DNA of 64,000 bases. Source: Cyanobium sp. ATX 6A2 (GTDB lineage Bacteria; Cyanobacteriota; Cyanobacteriia; PCC-6307; Cyanobiaceae). Shown in pieces: positions 18,053 to 27,453 of the stretch. The notes under the pieces are model-generated. The model was not told the origin of the DNA, did no database searches, and worked only from the letters and a program-made list of their open reading frames with translations. Position 1 is the first letter of the stretch. The number at the start of each line of letters is the position of its first letter. The DNA lies in contig NZ_JAGQCU010000006.1 of NCBI RefSeq assembly GCF_024346355.1, forward strand, positions 62,001-126,000. Reading direction: 5' to 3'. Position numbers and translations under genes: made by a program.

Positions 18053-20437
18053 ATGGCCAGCACATCCAGCCGTGAAGCAGCACTCGAGCGCCGCCGGGCC
18101 CTCACCACAGCGGGCAAGAAGGCCGTCAGCCGCTACAGCTCCTCCGCCGGCAGGGTGCGCAGCGCCGCCGATGCCCGTGCCAGCCGCACCGAGATGACGG
18201 CAAGCCCGTCGCCGCTCCCCGCCGCCTCCCGTCCTTCACCGGAACGCGCCCGCGCTCCCCAACCGCTGAGCGCCATGGCCGCCACCCCCAGCCCCCAGCC
18301 CCGCAGCAACGTCCGGCGGGTCAGCAACCCCTGCCGCGACCTGGCCCTGACCCGGCGGGAAGCCATGAGCCGCAACGGCAAGCGGGCCAACACCTCCCGG
18401 GACCGCAACCGCGCCGATGTGGTGCGCACGCCCACCCCGGCCGCAGCTCCCGCCGCTGCAGCCGCCCAGCCCACGACCGGCACCAGCGCCTCCCAGGCCG
18501 AAACAGCCCGCCCGACGCTGAGCCTGGGATCGCTGAGCCATGGCGGCCACAGCGGCCTCGAGCGGCGCAACCAGCAGCGCCGGGTCCCGGCCCGGCACAA
18601 CCCCAGTCGCTCCCTGGTGATGGCCAGGCGGGAAGCCCTGTCAAAACGGGGCAAATCGGCTGCCCTGCCCGGCAATGGCGCCGCAGCTGCGGTGGCCCGG
18701 CAGAACCACCCCGACCTCAGCACCCGGGAACTGGGCCAGAAGCTGCGGGAGCTCAAAAGCAAGGTGGGCAGTGCCGGCAGCGCCCGCGGCGGCCCAGTCC
18801 GGCCCACCGGCCCCAACCGCAACGGCGCCCGTCAGGCCGCCGCCGCAGACGCCCACTGGAAGGTGGGTGTGAGTGAAACCACAGGTGGTCAGGTGGTGAC
18901 CGGCACCCAGGCCAACCGTTCGCTGAAGACCACCGGCAACGAGGCCGCCACCTGTCGGCCGATCACCGGCACCGAATACCTCGGCGCCGAAGTGTTCCAG
19001 ACCTTCTGCCAGAGCGAAGCTCCCGCCCGCCAGCCGGACAAGGTGCGCGTCAGCGCCACCAGCCACGGCAACCGGGTCACCGGCAACGAGGTGGGGCGCT
19101 CCGACAAGGTGACCGGCGATGAGCCCGGCACCTGCAAGACGATCACCGGCACCGAATACATCTCCGCCAACCAGTCGGCCACCTATTGCGGCACGGTGTC
19201 ATCCCCGCCGCGCAAGGTGGGCCGCAGCGAAACCCTTGGCGGTCAGGCGGTGTCGGGGGTGATGGTGGGCCGCTCGCCGCGGGTCACGGGGGATGAACCC
19301 GGCTCCGGCCTGCAGCTCACGGGGGATCAGTACCTCGGCGCTGATCCCCTGATCGCCGGCCAGGCGCCCGCAAAGGTGGAGACCCTGCAGACCCTGCGCG
19401 GCACCAGCGTCACCGGCACCGCGGTGGGCCGCAGTGAGCGGGTGACCGGCAATGAGCCGGGCAGCTGCCGCAACATCACCGGTGACGAGTACATCGGCAG
19501 CCAGCAGTACGAAGGTTTCTGCGGCGCCAAACCGGCTCCCGAGGCCCCCAAGGTGGGCTTCAGCGTGACCAACAAGGCCCAGGTGGTGAGCGGCACCCGC
19601 ACCGGTCGCAGCAGCAAGGTCACCGGCGATGAACCCGGCACCTGCAAGGTGGTCACCGGCACTCCCTATGCCGGCCTGGAGCAGGCCTCCGATTACTGCA
19701 GCACCAGCGCTGTGCGCAGCATCCGCGAACGCACACCGGTGCGGGGCGGCAGCCGCATGAGCGGCATCCAACCCGGCATCGGCGGGGTGATGACCGGTGC
19801 TGAACGGGGCGCTTGCGAGAACGTGAGCGGAACCCCCTACGTGGGCGCCGACCAGCAGCAACTGGCCTGCGGTGCCGCAGCCCTCGGCGATGCCGACTTC
19901 CCCCAGTCGCTCGATGGCAGTCAGCCCTGGCAGCACTTCAGTGTGAAGTCGCCGGCGCGGGTCGCCCAGATCTCCCGTGAGCGGGGGGGTGGCGTCACCG
20001 GCACCAGCTATGAACAGGGCAACCGGGTCACCGGCCCCTTCGACCTGGCTGGCGGCAAGGTGACGGGCACCGAGCAGTTTCGCTTTGATCACCGTGCCGC
20101 CAGGATCTCCCGTGGTCCGATCGCCATGGCCACGCCCACGGGCGGCGAAGCGGAGGCCGCCCCTGGCCGGCCCACCTCACGGGTCACCGGTGAAGGGATC
20201 TCCAGCGGCCTGAAGATCACAGGTAATGACTGGGATCGGGGCGATCACGTCACCGGCACCGAGGGGGCGTCAGCCCGCCGGCGCAACCCCAGCCGCACCG
20301 GCCCGATGACTGCCGTGCCCGGCTTCCAGTCCAAGCGCAACGAGGACGTGCCGGAACCCGTGAGCCGGGTCACCGGCTCCAGCGGCAACACCAGCACCGG
20401 ATCCCTGATCACGGTCTCCGGCGGCGCCCGCGGCTGA
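18053..20437 (+). CDS. csoS2: Carboxysome scaffold protein CsoS2
   Basis: The 794-residue intrinsically disordered scaffold nucleates alpha-carboxysome assembly. The N-terminal region (1-250) carries basic Rubisco-binding helices: ERRRALTTAGKKAVSRY, TRREAMSRNGKRAN and ARREALSKRGKSAA, plus a weaker fourth. About six middle repeats follow (first at residue 270, then near 330, 387, 440, 499 and 557) of the form K-V-x-S-x-T...VTGT...GRS-x-K-V-TG-(N/D)-E-x-G-x-C...ITGTEY-x-G. The C-terminal region (from ~620) has VTGT repeats and ends GSLITVSGGARG, the shell-anchoring peptide. No internal A/B frameshift site was noted. Confidence 0.97.
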   Translation: MASTSSREAALERRRALTTAGKKAVSRYSSSAGRVRSAADARASRTEMTASPSPLPAASRPSPERARAPQPLSAMAATPSPQPRSNVRRVSNPCRDLALTRREAMSRNGKRANTSRDRNRADVVRTPTPAAAPAAAAAQPTTGTSASQAETARPTLSLGSLSHGGHSGLERRNQQRRVPARHNPSRSLVMARREALSKRGKSAALPGNGAAAAVARQNHPDLSTRELGQKLRELKSKVGSAGSARGGPVRPTGPNRNGARQAAAADAHWKVGVSETTGGQVVTGTQANRSLKTTGNEAATCRPITGTEYLGAEVFQTFCQSEAPARQPDKVRVSATSHGNRVTGNEVGRSDKVTGDEPGTCKTITGTEYISANQSATYCGTVSSPPRKVGRSETLGGQAVSGVMVGRSPRVTGDEPGSGLQLTGDQYLGADPLIAGQAPAKVETLQTLRGTSVTGTAVGRSERVTGNEPGSCRNITGDEYIGSQQYEGFCGAKPAPEAPKVGFSVTNKAQVVSGTRTGRSSKVTGDEPGTCKVVTGTPYAGLEQASDYCSTSAVRSIRERTPVRGGSRMSGIQPGIGGVMTGAERGACENVSGTPYVGADQQQLACGAAALGDADFPQSLDGSQPWQHFSVKSPARVAQISRERGGGVTGTSYEQGNRVTGPFDLAGGKVTGTEQFRFDHRAARISRGPIAMATPTGGEAEAAPGRPTSRVTGEGISSGLKITGNDWDRGDHVTGTEGASARRRNPSRTGPMTAVPGFQSKRNEDVPEPVSRVTGSSGNTSTGSLITVSGGARG

Positions 20438-20444
20438 GCCGAGC

Positions 20445-22166
20445 ATGACCCGCCGTCCGGCTGCAGCCACCCGCCCCCTTGCACCCACGGCGCCCCGTCG
20501 GCGTCCTGGGGCTGCGGCCGAAACCAATCCGGCTCAGGCCTCCACGGATGGGGCCGCAAGTCTGGACGGCAGTGCGGACGCGCCGGTGCTGCGCGGCACA
20601 AGGGCGCGGGCCGCCTATCAGCAGGCCCGCAGCCTCAGTCCTCTCACGCCGGCGCGCAACCAACCCCTGCGGCGGGCCCGCGCCAGCCGCCCCCAGGTCA
20701 ACGGGATCGGCGCCAGGCCGCCCATCAGCCGGCGCGACGCGCTCGGTGGTGAGGGGAGGGAGCACCACCCGCTCACGAACGCGGCCGCCAACGCCGCCCT
20801 GCGCGGCTACGACGAGCAGGTGAAGCACCGCTTTGATCGCATCGTGCCCGTGCTCAAGCAGATCGCCGCTCTCCAGCACGAGGATCACTTCGAGGAGCGC
20901 GCCCAGGAGCTGGCGCGGGCGGAACTCGGACACGAACTGCCGCCACCGGTACTGGAGGCTGCCTGGGTGAGTCAGCTGGACATGCGCACCCTGTTCGCCT
21001 GGTGTGTGTTCGAGGCCTACGAACACACCAGCGCCGAATTCTTTGCCAGCGATCCGCTCAGCGGCCAGCCCGGCCGGGAGCCAGCCGACACCTTCAACGC
21101 CTTCCTGCTCTCCTGCGGCTTCCATCTGCTCGACATCACCCCCTGCGCCGATGGCCGGCTGGCCCATGCCATCGCCTATGCCCTGCGGCTGCCCTTCAGC
21201 TCGGTGCGCCGCCGTCCCCACGCCGGTGCCCTGTTTGACGTGGAGACCACGGTGAACCGCTGGGTGAAGACCGAGCACAACCGCTACCGGGAAGGGGTGC
21301 CCAACCCCGCCCACGAGCCCACCCGCTACCTGAAGGTGGTGCTGTACCACTTCAGTTCCCTCGATCCCAGCCACGAGGGCTGTGCCGCCCACGGCAGCGA
21401 CGACACCCTGGCGGCCTCCTGCGGCCTGGCCCGCCTGCATGACTTTCAGGAGGCGGTGGAGAACAGCTTCTGCTGCGGCGCCTCGGTGGATCTGCTGCTG
21501 ATGGGGATCGACACCGACACCGACGCCATCCGGGTGCATGTGCCCGGGATGGATGGCAGCACCCATCTGGATCGCTGGCTGGATGCGGCCGATGTCTACG
21601 ACACCACCAGGGGCCTGGATCCCGATGCCGCCCGCGAGCGCATCGCCGCCATGGTGCTGGAGAACGCCGCCGCCAGCCCCGATCCCGGCATGGTGAAGCT
21701 CGTGAGCCGGCTACTGGAGAACAACATCTCGCAGATCGACTACGTGCGCCGCTACCACGGTGGGCATTACAGCGACGAGGGCCATGCCGAGCGCTTCATC
21801 GGCGTGGGCATCGGCTTCAAGGAGATCCATCTGCGCAACCTCACCTATTTCGCCTACATGGACACCGTCGAAGAGGGGGCCCCTGATCTGGATGTGGGCG
21901 TGAAGATCTTCAAGGGGCTGAATGTCACCAGGGGCCTGCCGGTGCCGGTGGTGGTGCGCTTCGACTACCACGGCCAGGTGCCAGGGGCCCGTGAGCGAGC
22001 GATCCGTCACTGCGAGCGGGTACAGGCCGCAATCGAGATCCGCTACGGCGATCTGTTCGAGCAGGGCCTCCTGCACGCCCTGCTCACCGTGCGCGACCAG
22101 GACCGTCACATCCCGGCCGAGACGATCGGTTCCACAATCACGTTCGCAACCGGAGGAGGGCACTGA
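20445..22166 (+). CDS. csoSCA: Carboxysomal carbonic anhydrase CsoSCA (epsilon/beta type)
   Basis: The 573-residue shell-associated enzyme converts bicarbonate to CO2 for Rubisco. Cys234, His302 and Cys313 show nearly the same spacing as the zinc triad of the Halothiobacillus enzyme, and the PCADGR segment supplies the Asp236-Arg238 dyad. The N-terminal ~120 residues are Arg/Ala/Pro-rich and probably tether it to Rubisco. The related Cyanobium enzyme has been reported to be activated by RuBP; whether that holds here is inference. The start is 7 bp after csoS2 and the end 1 bp before csoS4A. Confidence 0.96.
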   Translation: MTRRPAAATRPLAPTAPRRRPGAAAETNPAQASTDGAASLDGSADAPVLRGTRARAAYQQARSLSPLTPARNQPLRRARASRPQVNGIGARPPISRRDALGGEGREHHPLTNAAANAALRGYDEQVKHRFDRIVPVLKQIAALQHEDHFEERAQELARAELGHELPPPVLEAAWVSQLDMRTLFAWCVFEAYEHTSAEFFASDPLSGQPGREPADTFNAFLLSCGFHLLDITPCADGRLAHAIAYALRLPFSSVRRRPHAGALFDVETTVNRWVKTEHNRYREGVPNPAHEPTRYLKVVLYHFSSLDPSHEGCAAHGSDDTLAASCGLARLHDFQEAVENSFCCGASVDLLLMGIDTDTDAIRVHVPGMDGSTHLDRWLDAADVYDTTRGLDPDAARERIAAMVLENAAASPDPGMVKLVSRLLENNISQIDYVRRYHGGHYSDEGHAERFIGVGIGFKEIHLRNLTYFAYMDTVEEGAPDLDVGVKIFKGLNVTRGLPVPVVVRFDYHGQVPGARERAIRHCERVQAAIEIRYGDLFEQGLLHALLTVRDQDRHIPAETIGSTITFATGGGH

Positions 22167-22167
22167 A

Positions 22168-22455
22168 ATGCTGATCTGCAAGGTGGTGAAACCCCTGGTG
22201 TCCACAAACCGCATCTCCGATTTCCAGCACAAGCACCTGCAGGTGGTGCTTGATGGCAGCACCCAGAAAGTGGCGGTGGATGCCGTGGGAGCGATTCCCG
22301 GCGACTGGGTGATCTGTGTGGGAAGTTCCGCGGCCCGGGAAGCGGCGGGCAGCAAGTCGTATCCCAGTGATCTGACGATTGTGGGCATCATCGATCACTG
22401 GGATCCCGAATCGGCCAAGACTGACGCAGAGCGCCTCGGCGGAGGTGGGGGGTGA
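22168..22455 (+). CDS. csoS4A: Carboxysome pentameric vertex protein CsoS4A
   Basis: The 95-residue BMC-P (EutN/CcmL fold) protein starts MLICKVVKPLVSTNRI and carries AVDAVGAIPGDWVICVGSSA and the DLTIVGIIDHW end of the fold. Pentamers cap shell vertices. The stop overlaps the csoS4B start (ATGA). Confidence 0.95.
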   Translation: MLICKVVKPLVSTNRISDFQHKHLQVVLDGSTQKVAVDAVGAIPGDWVICVGSSAAREAAGSKSYPSDLTIVGIIDHWDPESAKTDAERLGGGGG

Positions 22456-22706
22456 TGGAGATCATGCAGGTGATCACATCGCTGGTGTGCACCGAACGGG
22501 TGGGCGGCCTCAACCACTGCAACCTGCGGGTGCTGCGCAACAACAAGGGCAAGATGAGTGTGGCCGTGGATCCGGTGGGTGCCGCACCCGGCAACTGGGT
22601 GTTCACCGCCAGCGGCTCCGCCGCCCGCTTCGCCTGCCCTGATCCCGCCGTGCTCACCGATCTGACGATCGGCGGAATCATCGATTTCTGGGAGCCCGAC
22701 GGCTAG
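22455..22706 (+). CDS. csoS4B: Carboxysome pentameric vertex protein CsoS4B
   Basis: This 83-residue BMC-P paralogue of CsoS4A (MEIMQVITSLVCTERVGGL, AVDPVGAAPGNWVFTASGSA, DLTIGGIIDFWEPDG) overlaps the csoS4A stop codon, indicating translational coupling. A GTG three bases upstream is an alternative start. It is normally the last of the conserved cso genes; here csoS1E follows after an 84-bp pyrimidine-rich gap. Confidence 0.95.
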   Translation: MEIMQVITSLVCTERVGGLNHCNLRVLRNNKGKMSVAVDPVGAAPGNWVFTASGSAARFACPDPAVLTDLTIGGIIDFWEPDG

Positions 22707-22790
22707 AGATCGCCATCTAGCACCCCCCTGCTCCCCCCGGGTGTCCGCCCGCCTGAGCCTCCCGTCCTCCCCCGTCTTTCCTCCCTCGCC

Positions 22791-23432
22791 ATGGCCACCA
22801 GTCCCCGCCCCTCCTCCAGCGTGCGGCCCGCCGAATCCACCCCTGCGGGGGCCAGCCCGGAGGCAGCCCCGGCGACCCCGGTTCCCGCCCAGGCCCCGGC
22901 GACGCCTGCAGCCAGCGGCAGCGCCGGCAGCGCGGCGCGGGCCCTTCCCGCCGCCGGCAGCGCCCGCAGCAGCAGCACCCGCAGCGCAGCCTCGCGTCCC
23001 GCGGCCAGCCGCACCACCACCAGGAGGGCAACCCCCGCAACGGCCAGCGGCCGCACGGGCGGCAGGGGGCGTAGCGCAGGGGGCAGCGGGGGCTCCAGCC
23101 AGGCGGCGGCAGCGGCCCGCAGTGAGGAGCCGGCCGTGAGGGGAATCGCCCTGGGCATGATCGAAACCCGCGGCCTCGTGCCGGCGATCGAGGCCGCCGA
23201 CGCCATGACCAAGGCTGCTGAGGTCGCCCTGGTGGCTCGTGAATTCGTGGGCGGCGGCTATGTGACCGTGCTGGTGCGTGGGGAGACCGGTGCGGTCAAC
23301 GCCGCCGTGCGCGCCGGTGCCGATGCCTGCGAACGGGTGGGCGACGGCCTGGTGGCGGCCCACATCATTGCCCGGCCCCACACTGAACTTGAACCGGCCC
23401 TGCGCCCCAGCGGCACCACCCGTCGTCTCTGA
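22791..23432 (+). CDS. csoS1E: BMC-domain shell protein CsoS1E with long disordered N-terminus
   Basis: The 213-residue protein has a low-complexity Ala/Pro/Ser/Arg-rich extension over residues 1-~115 (for example AARALPAAGSARSSSTRSAA) and a C-terminal BMC domain nearly identical to CsoS1 (IALGMIETRGLVPAIEAADA). The tail is basic, which would suit binding to acidic cargo or polymer-like contacts. CsoS1E is found in only part of the alpha-cyanobacteria. Its stop overlaps the next ATG (TGATG). Confidence 0.9.
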   Translation: MATSPRPSSSVRPAESTPAGASPEAAPATPVPAQAPATPAASGSAGSAARALPAAGSARSSSTRSAASRPAASRTTTRRATPATASGRTGGRGRSAGGSGGSSQAAAAARSEEPAVRGIALGMIETRGLVPAIEAADAMTKAAEVALVAREFVGGGYVTVLVRGETGAVNAAVRAGADACERVGDGLVAAHIIARPHTELEPALRPSGTTRRL

Positions 23433-23905
23433 TGCCCATGGACGCCGCGCATCCGCGCGTCCTCGGCTATCTCGGACGTGCCCTCAGCCTCGAACTCAGC
23501 GCCGTTCAGCAGTACATGACCCAGGCCTCCCTGGTGGAGGGCTGGGGAGACGCCGACGCCGCACAGCGCTTCCGCCAGGAAACGGTGCAGGAGATGCGCC
23601 ATGCCGAAACGATCGTGAAGCGGATGCTGGCCCTGGGCGTGGCCCCCGGCTCGTCCCAGCTGCGGCCACCCGGCCATGGCCGTGACCTGGAGGCTCTGCT
23701 GCGTCAGAACATGGTTCTGGAGGAGGAGCTGGTGAACCTGTATGCCGAGGCCGTGCGCTTCTGCCTGCTGGTCGGTGACCGGGACAGTGAGGCCTTCTTC
23801 CGCCAGCTCTGGACTGACGAGCAGCACCATGCCGAGGACCTGGCGGGCTGGCTGCAGAGCCTGGGGGGCTGGCGCGCGCACCATCTGGAGCGGGCAACGT
23901 TTTAG
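23432..23905 (+). CDS. Ferritin-like (bacterioferritin-family) di-iron protein of the cso locus
   Basis: The 157-residue four-helix protein has the di-iron ligand pattern: LSLELSAVQQYMTQASLVEG, ETVQEMRHAETIVKRM (ExxH), LEEELVNLYAEAVRFC and WTDEQHHAEDLAGWL (ExxH). A bacterioferritin-like gene of unknown role accompanies many cso operons, including that of Halothiobacillus. Translational overlap with csoS1E suggests co-regulation. Iron storage, redox protection or a carboxysome role are all possible. Confidence 0.85.
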   Translation: MPMDAAHPRVLGYLGRALSLELSAVQQYMTQASLVEGWGDADAAQRFRQETVQEMRHAETIVKRMLALGVAPGSSQLRPPGHGRDLEALLRQNMVLEEELVNLYAEAVRFCLLVGDRDSEAFFRQLWTDEQHHAEDLAGWLQSLGGWRAHHLERATF

Positions 23906-23998
23906 GGCCAACGGGCCAAAAGCCAGCCTGGCCAAGGGGCACGCCCCTAGAGTCCGGCCCCAAACCCGTATCCACCACCACATTCTCGGCTCCTGCCC

Positions 23999-25909
23999 TT
24001 GCCTGTCCCACTGCCCCTGTCGCTGCAGCTGGCCTGGCTGATCCCGCTGTACGGCTTCAGCGGGCTGCTGCTGGCCCTGCCCTGGGCCTGCGGCCTGTTC
24101 CGCCGCAACGGCCAGCGGCCTGCCGCCTACCTCAACATCGTCGTCACCCTGCTGGCGGTGCTGCACGGCAGCCTGGCCCTGCGCGACGTCTGGCTGAGCG
24201 GTCCCCACCACATCAGCCTGTCCTGGTTCGCGGTGGCCGATCTCAACCTGCGCATCGGCCTCGACCTCTCGCTCTACACCCTGGCGGCCCTGGAGCTGGT
24301 GACGTTCATGAGCCTGCTGGCCCAGGTGTTCGCCCTCGGCTACATGGACAAGGAGTGGGCTCTGGCCCGTTTCTTCGGCCTGCTGGGATTCTTCGAAGGG
24401 GCACTCTCCGGGGTGGTGCTGAGCAGCAACCTGTTCCTGAGCTACTTCCTGCTGGAGATGCTCACCCTCTCCACCTATCTGCTGGTGGGCTTCTGGTATG
24501 CCCAGCCCCTGGTGGTCACCGCCGCCCGCGACGCCTTTCTCACCAAGCGCGTCGGCGACGTGCTGCTGCTGATGAGCGTGGTGGCTCTGGCGTCCTGGGC
24601 AGGCTCAATGGAATTCACCGACCTCTACAGCTGGATGGCTGACGCGCGCCTGAACGGCAGCGTCAGCCCCCTGGCCGGCACCTTGCTGGGTCTTGGGCTG
24701 ATCGCAGGGCCGATGGGCAAATGTGCCCAGTTCCCCATGCATCTCTGGCTGGATGAGGCGATGGAGGGGCCCAACCCGGCCTCGATTCTGCGCAACTCGG
24801 TGGTGGTGACGGCCGGCGCCCTGGTGCTGATGAAGCTGATGCCGCTGCTGCAGCTCTCGCTGATCGCCAACGACGTGCTGCTGGTGGTGGGCACGATCAG
24901 CGCCCTGGCCGGCGCCCTGGTGGCCATCGCCCAGGTGGATCTCAAGCGCGCCTTCTCGTACTCCACCACCTCCTACATGGGGCTGGTGTTCGTGGCCATC
25001 GCCCTGCAGCAGCCGGCCATCGCCCTGTTGCTGCTGCTCTGCCACGGGCTGGCCAAGGCCCTGTTGTTCATGAGCGTGGGGGGGGTGATCGCCACCACCA
25101 ACTGCCAGGACCTCACCGAGCTGGGCGGCATCGGCCGACGCATGCCCGCCACCCTCAGCGCCTACCTGGTGGCGGCAGCGGGGCTGGTGGGCCTGCTGCC
25201 GCTGGGCTGCTACTGGTGCTACGGCCAGATGGTGGAGGCCCTGAGCCCCGCTGCCCTGCCGTTCGCGGGGGTGTTCCTGCTCACCAACCTGCTCACTGCG
25301 GCCAACCTCACCCGCGTGTTCCGCTCCCTGTTCCTGGGGGCGGCGATGCCCAAGACGCGCCGCACCCCGGAGGTGAACTGGCTGATGGCCCTGCCGATGG
25401 TGAGCCTCAGCGTGATCGTGCTGCTCACGCCACTGCTGATGCAGCGCATCGATCCGGTGCCCGGCATCGCCGCCTTCTCCCTGCCCGTGGGCCTGGCCGT
25501 GGCGGCCAGCGGACTGGTGGGGGTGCTGGTGGGGGTGCTGATCCCCCTCAATCGTTTCCGCGCCCGACCGATCGCCGATCCCCTGCGCTCGCTGCAGAAC
25601 CTGCTCTCCTACGACTTCTACACCGAGCGTTTCTACACAGCCACGGTGGTGGCCTTCGTGGCCGGGGCAGCCCGCTTCACCGACTGGGTGGATCAGCGGC
25701 TCGTGAACGGCCTGGTGAACGGCGTCGGCCGACTGTCCCTGCAGAGCGCCGAGAGCCTGCGGCTCAGCGTCAGCGGCCAGTTGCAGTCGTACGTGCTCAC
25801 GGTGGTGGTGGCGATCGTGCTGCTACTCACAGGCCTCAGCTGGTGGGGCGGCCTTCCGGAGCTGCTCCCCAACGGGCTCGCTGCGGCCCCGCCGGAGGTG
25901 CTGAGATGA
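23999..25909 (+). CDS. ndhF4: NDH-1 subunit NdhF4 (CO2-uptake type)
   Basis: The 636-residue NuoL/ND5-family protein has about 15 membrane helices. The proton-channel core includes GPMGKCAQFPMHLWLDEAME near residue 240 and the DLKRAFSYSTTSYMG segment near 315. The start is TTG at 23999 (PVPLPLSLQLAWLIPLYGF). Together with NdhD4 and ChpX, encoded immediately downstream, it marks the constitutive NDH-1MS' CO2-hydrating complex, the only CO2 uptake system in picocyanobacteria. The 93-bp gap upstream contains a short GGGGC/GCCCC hairpin and a CTAGAGT box that may be its own promoter. Confidence 0.93.
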   Translation: MPVPLPLSLQLAWLIPLYGFSGLLLALPWACGLFRRNGQRPAAYLNIVVTLLAVLHGSLALRDVWLSGPHHISLSWFAVADLNLRIGLDLSLYTLAALELVTFMSLLAQVFALGYMDKEWALARFFGLLGFFEGALSGVVLSSNLFLSYFLLEMLTLSTYLLVGFWYAQPLVVTAARDAFLTKRVGDVLLLMSVVALASWAGSMEFTDLYSWMADARLNGSVSPLAGTLLGLGLIAGPMGKCAQFPMHLWLDEAMEGPNPASILRNSVVVTAGALVLMKLMPLLQLSLIANDVLLVVGTISALAGALVAIAQVDLKRAFSYSTTSYMGLVFVAIALQQPAIALLLLLCHGLAKALLFMSVGGVIATTNCQDLTELGGIGRRMPATLSAYLVAAAGLVGLLPLGCYWCYGQMVEALSPAALPFAGVFLLTNLLTAANLTRVFRSLFLGAAMPKTRRTPEVNWLMALPMVSLSVIVLLTPLLMQRIDPVPGIAAFSLPVGLAVAASGLVGVLVGVLIPLNRFRARPIADPLRSLQNLLSYDFYTERFYTATVVAFVAGAARFTDWVDQRLVNGLVNGVGRLSLQSAESLRLSVSGQLQSYVLTVVVAIVLLLTGLSWWGGLPELLPNGLAAAPPEVLR

Positions 25910-27453
25910 ACCTGGCCGACCTACCCCTGCTGTCGCTGCTGCTGGCCATTCCCCTGGCGGGCAGCCTGGCCACCATCCTCTGGCCCGGCACACCGCTGCC
26001 GGAGCAGCTGCGCCGCGTGGCGATCGTGGTGATGGTGCTGCAGATCCTCACCAGCCTGCTGGTGCTGGTGCCCTTCGATCCCAGTGATCCGGAGCTGCAA
26101 CTGCGCGAGATCCACAGCTGGGTGCCGGGCATCGGCCTCGACTATCGCCTCGGGGTCGATGGTCTGTCGCTGCCGCTGGTGCTCATCAACGGTGCTCTGA
26201 CCCTGGTGTCGGTGGTGTGCACGCGGGAGTTCAGCCGCCGGCCGCGCATCTACTTCTCACTGCTGCTGCTGATCAGCGCGGCGGTGAATGGGGCCTTCCT
26301 GGCCGACAACCTGCTGCTGTTCTTCCTCTTCTATGAACTGGAGCTGATTCCCCTGTGGCTGCTGATCTCGATCTGGGGGGGTGCCGGTAGGTCCTACGCG
26401 GCCACCAAGTTTCTGATCTTCACGGCCATCTCCGGGATGCTGATCCTGGGTGCCTTCCTGGGTCTGGCCCTGCTCACCGGCAGCGTGGATTTCAGCCTCA
26501 CGCCCGTCACCAGCGAGCGACTGGCGATGGGCAGCCAGCTGGTGTTGCTCGGGGCACTGCTGGTGGGCTTCGGCATCAAGATGCCACTGGTGCCGTTCCA
26601 CACCTGGCTGCCGGATGCCCACACCCAGGCCTCCACCCCGGTGTCGGTGCTGCTGGCCGGCGTGCTGCTCAAGCTCGGCACCTACGGCCTGCTGCGCTTC
26701 GGCATGGGGCTGTTTCCCGAAGCCTGGGCCAGGCTGGCCCCGGCACTGGCCATCTGGGCGGCGGTGTCGGTGCTGTTCGGCTCCCTGGCCGCCATCGCCC
26801 AGCGCGACATGAAGCGGATGGTGGCCTACAGCTCGGTGGGGCACATGGGCTACGTGCTGCTGGCCGCAGCCGCCGCCACGCCGGTGGCGCTGCTGGGGGC
26901 CACATTCCAGATGGTGAGCCACGGCCTGATCTCGGCCCTGCTGTTCCTGCTGGTGGGCACCGTGTACCGCAAAACCGGCAGCCGCGATCTCGATGTGCTG
27001 CGGGGATTGCTGAACCCGGAGCGCGGCCTGCCCCTCACCGGCAGCCTGATGATCCTGGCGGTGATGGCCAGTGCCGGGCTCCCTGGAATGGCGGGCTTCA
27101 TCTCCGAATTTCTCGTGTTCCGCGGCAGCCTCAATGCCTTCCCCCTGGCCACCCTGCTGTGCATGGTGGGCTCCGGTCTCACCGCCGTGTACTTCCTGCT
27201 GCTGGTGAACCGGGCCTTCTTCGGCCGGCTGGCGATCACGCCGGTGGATGATCCCCTGCGCCACGCCCGGCTGGACATCCAGCTGCCCAGCGTGGCCACG
27301 CGCGAAACGGTGCCGGCCATGGCCCTGGCGGCGGGAGTGGTGGTTCTGGGCCTGCTGCCATCCACCCTGGGCTATCTCAGTGAAGCCACCAGCACCGCCA
27401 TGGCGCAATTGCCGGTGCTGCTGGCGGCCATCGGCGAGGGGGGTGCGAGCTGA
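25906..27453 (+). CDS. ndhD4: NDH-1 subunit NdhD4 (CO2-uptake type)
   Basis: The 515-residue NuoM/ND4-family protein has about 14 membrane helices. Conserved proton-pumping residues lie in FYELELIPLWLLI near residue 143 and FGIKMPLVPFHTWLPDAHTQ near 222. ALFG-like AIAQRDMKRMVAYSSVGHMG follows near 300. The start overlaps the ndhF4 stop by 4 bp and its own stop overlaps chpX. The pair drives electron/proton transfer for CO2 conversion at the thylakoid. Confidence 0.93.
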   Translation: MNLADLPLLSLLLAIPLAGSLATILWPGTPLPEQLRRVAIVVMVLQILTSLLVLVPFDPSDPELQLREIHSWVPGIGLDYRLGVDGLSLPLVLINGALTLVSVVCTREFSRRPRIYFSLLLLISAAVNGAFLADNLLLFFLFYELELIPLWLLISIWGGAGRSYAATKFLIFTAISGMLILGAFLGLALLTGSVDFSLTPVTSERLAMGSQLVLLGALLVGFGIKMPLVPFHTWLPDAHTQASTPVSVLLAGVLLKLGTYGLLRFGMGLFPEAWARLAPALAIWAAVSVLFGSLAAIAQRDMKRMVAYSSVGHMGYVLLAAAAATPVALLGATFQMVSHGLISALLFLLVGTVYRKTGSRDLDVLRGLLNPERGLPLTGSLMILAVMASAGLPGMAGFISEFLVFRGSLNAFPLATLLCMVGSGLTAVYFLLLVNRAFFGRLAITPVDDPLRHARLDIQLPSVATRETVPAMALAAGVVVLGLLPSTLGYLSEATSTAMAQLPVLLAAIGEGGAS

